A stretch of DNA of 64,000 nucleotides from assembly GCA_024347235.1 (NCBI GenBank), contig AP025283.1, forward strand, positions 4,092,001 to 4,156,000, read 5' to 3'. This stretch comes from Aliamphritea spongicola. GTDB taxonomy: Bacteria; Pseudomonadota; Gammaproteobacteria; Pseudomonadales; Balneatricaceae. Position 1 is the first letter of the stretch, and every line of letters begins with the position of its first letter. Of this stretch, positions 63,870 through 64,000 are shown piece by piece. The position numbers and the translations under genes are program-made. Below the pieces are notes generated by a model, which did no database searches, was not told where the DNA came from, and was given only the letters and a program-made list of their open reading frames with translations.

Positions 63870-64000
63870 ATGCAAGGCCTGCAACACTATTTCCGCGCCC
63901 GTACGGATACACTGCGTGCGCCCCGAAAATCGCTCTCGGTACAGTACACCGCATTTTTAATCCACAGCTTTGTGGGCCTCAAGCTGAGCCTGTTATTTAC
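63870..64000 (+). CDS. Membrane protein, 5' end only, possibly PepSY-associated TM family
   Basis: Begins MQGLQHYFRARTDTLRAPRK and runs off the window in a hydrophobic segment LIHSFVGLKLSLLF. An N-terminal 'HSxxGLxL' helix entry is reminiscent of PepSY-associated membrane proteins. Upstream, TTTGCA is repeated at 63679-63684 and 63691-63696 in an AT-rich stretch somewhat like a Fur-box region. Only 43 codons are visible, so the family is a guess. Confidence 0.35.
   Translation, partial: MQGLQHYFRARTDTLRAPRKSLSVQYTAFLIHSFVGLKLSLLF

Overview
The window reads as a chromosomal segment of a marine, Oceanospirillales-like gammaproteobacterium. This is inferred from two BCCT osmolyte transporters, a TRAP system, a long class II ketol-acid reductoisomerase, a Pseudomonas-like xdhABC-guaD order and a membrane urate oxidase (PuuD). 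No rRNA, tRNA, CRISPR array or complete insertion sequence was seen.

The sequence has a pervasive technical feature. Well over half of the long conserved genes are broken by one or more apparent single-base losses, nearly always in short homopolymers, and the protein resumes in the next frame with perfect family similarity. I treat these as sequencing or assembly errors rather than decay and give one feature per gene spanning all fragments. Genes without an obvious break include gloB, gloA, the EutQ-like cupin, the NCS2 permease, uraD, puuD, dctM and ilvC.

Layout. 1-1127: end of a trypsin-like protease and an unrecognised exported protein. 1121-9204: a probable quaternary-amine or related catabolic island with a GlxA/AraC regulator, glyoxalases I and II, a Rieske oxygenase and its flavin/2Fe-2S reductase, a cupin, a BCCT transporter and a LysR regulator. 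9620-12894: EamA exporter, a Lar-like zinc ribbon, a LysR regulator and a metallo-beta-lactamase-fold lipoprotein. 13215-36519: a nearly complete purine catabolic region with NCS2 permease, 8-oxoguanine deaminase, RutR-like regulator, xdhABC, guaD, diguanylate cyclase, GntR regulator, AzgA-type permease, LysE exporter, uraH, puuE, uraD, allantoicase, ureidoglycolate lyase and puuD. A Pho-regulated phoX and a block of tandem repeats sit inside it. The encoded route is guanine/8-oxoguanine/hypoxanthine to xanthine/urate, 5-hydroxyisourate, OHCU, allantoin, allantoate, ureidoglycolate and glyoxylate. A palindrome TTGTATACAA recurs at several promoters of this region and is the likely operator of a common regulator.

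36647-40255: PhnD-like binding protein, a ThDP-dependent enzyme and its divergent LysR regulator. 40274-47870: a TRAP operon with two different binding proteins, a visible sigma-54 promoter and two enhancer-like palindromes, next to its presumed NtrC-type activator and histidine kinase. 47996-53647: a two-partner secretion pair (TpsB, TpsA) with an AT-rich upstream kilobase. 54689-57186: second BCCT transporter and an MscS channel. 57308-60121: a three-gene operon of rhomboid protease, small helical protein and B-box zinc-finger membrane protein. 60481-63598: ilvC and a ModF-like double ATPase. A membrane protein starts at 63870 and runs off the window.
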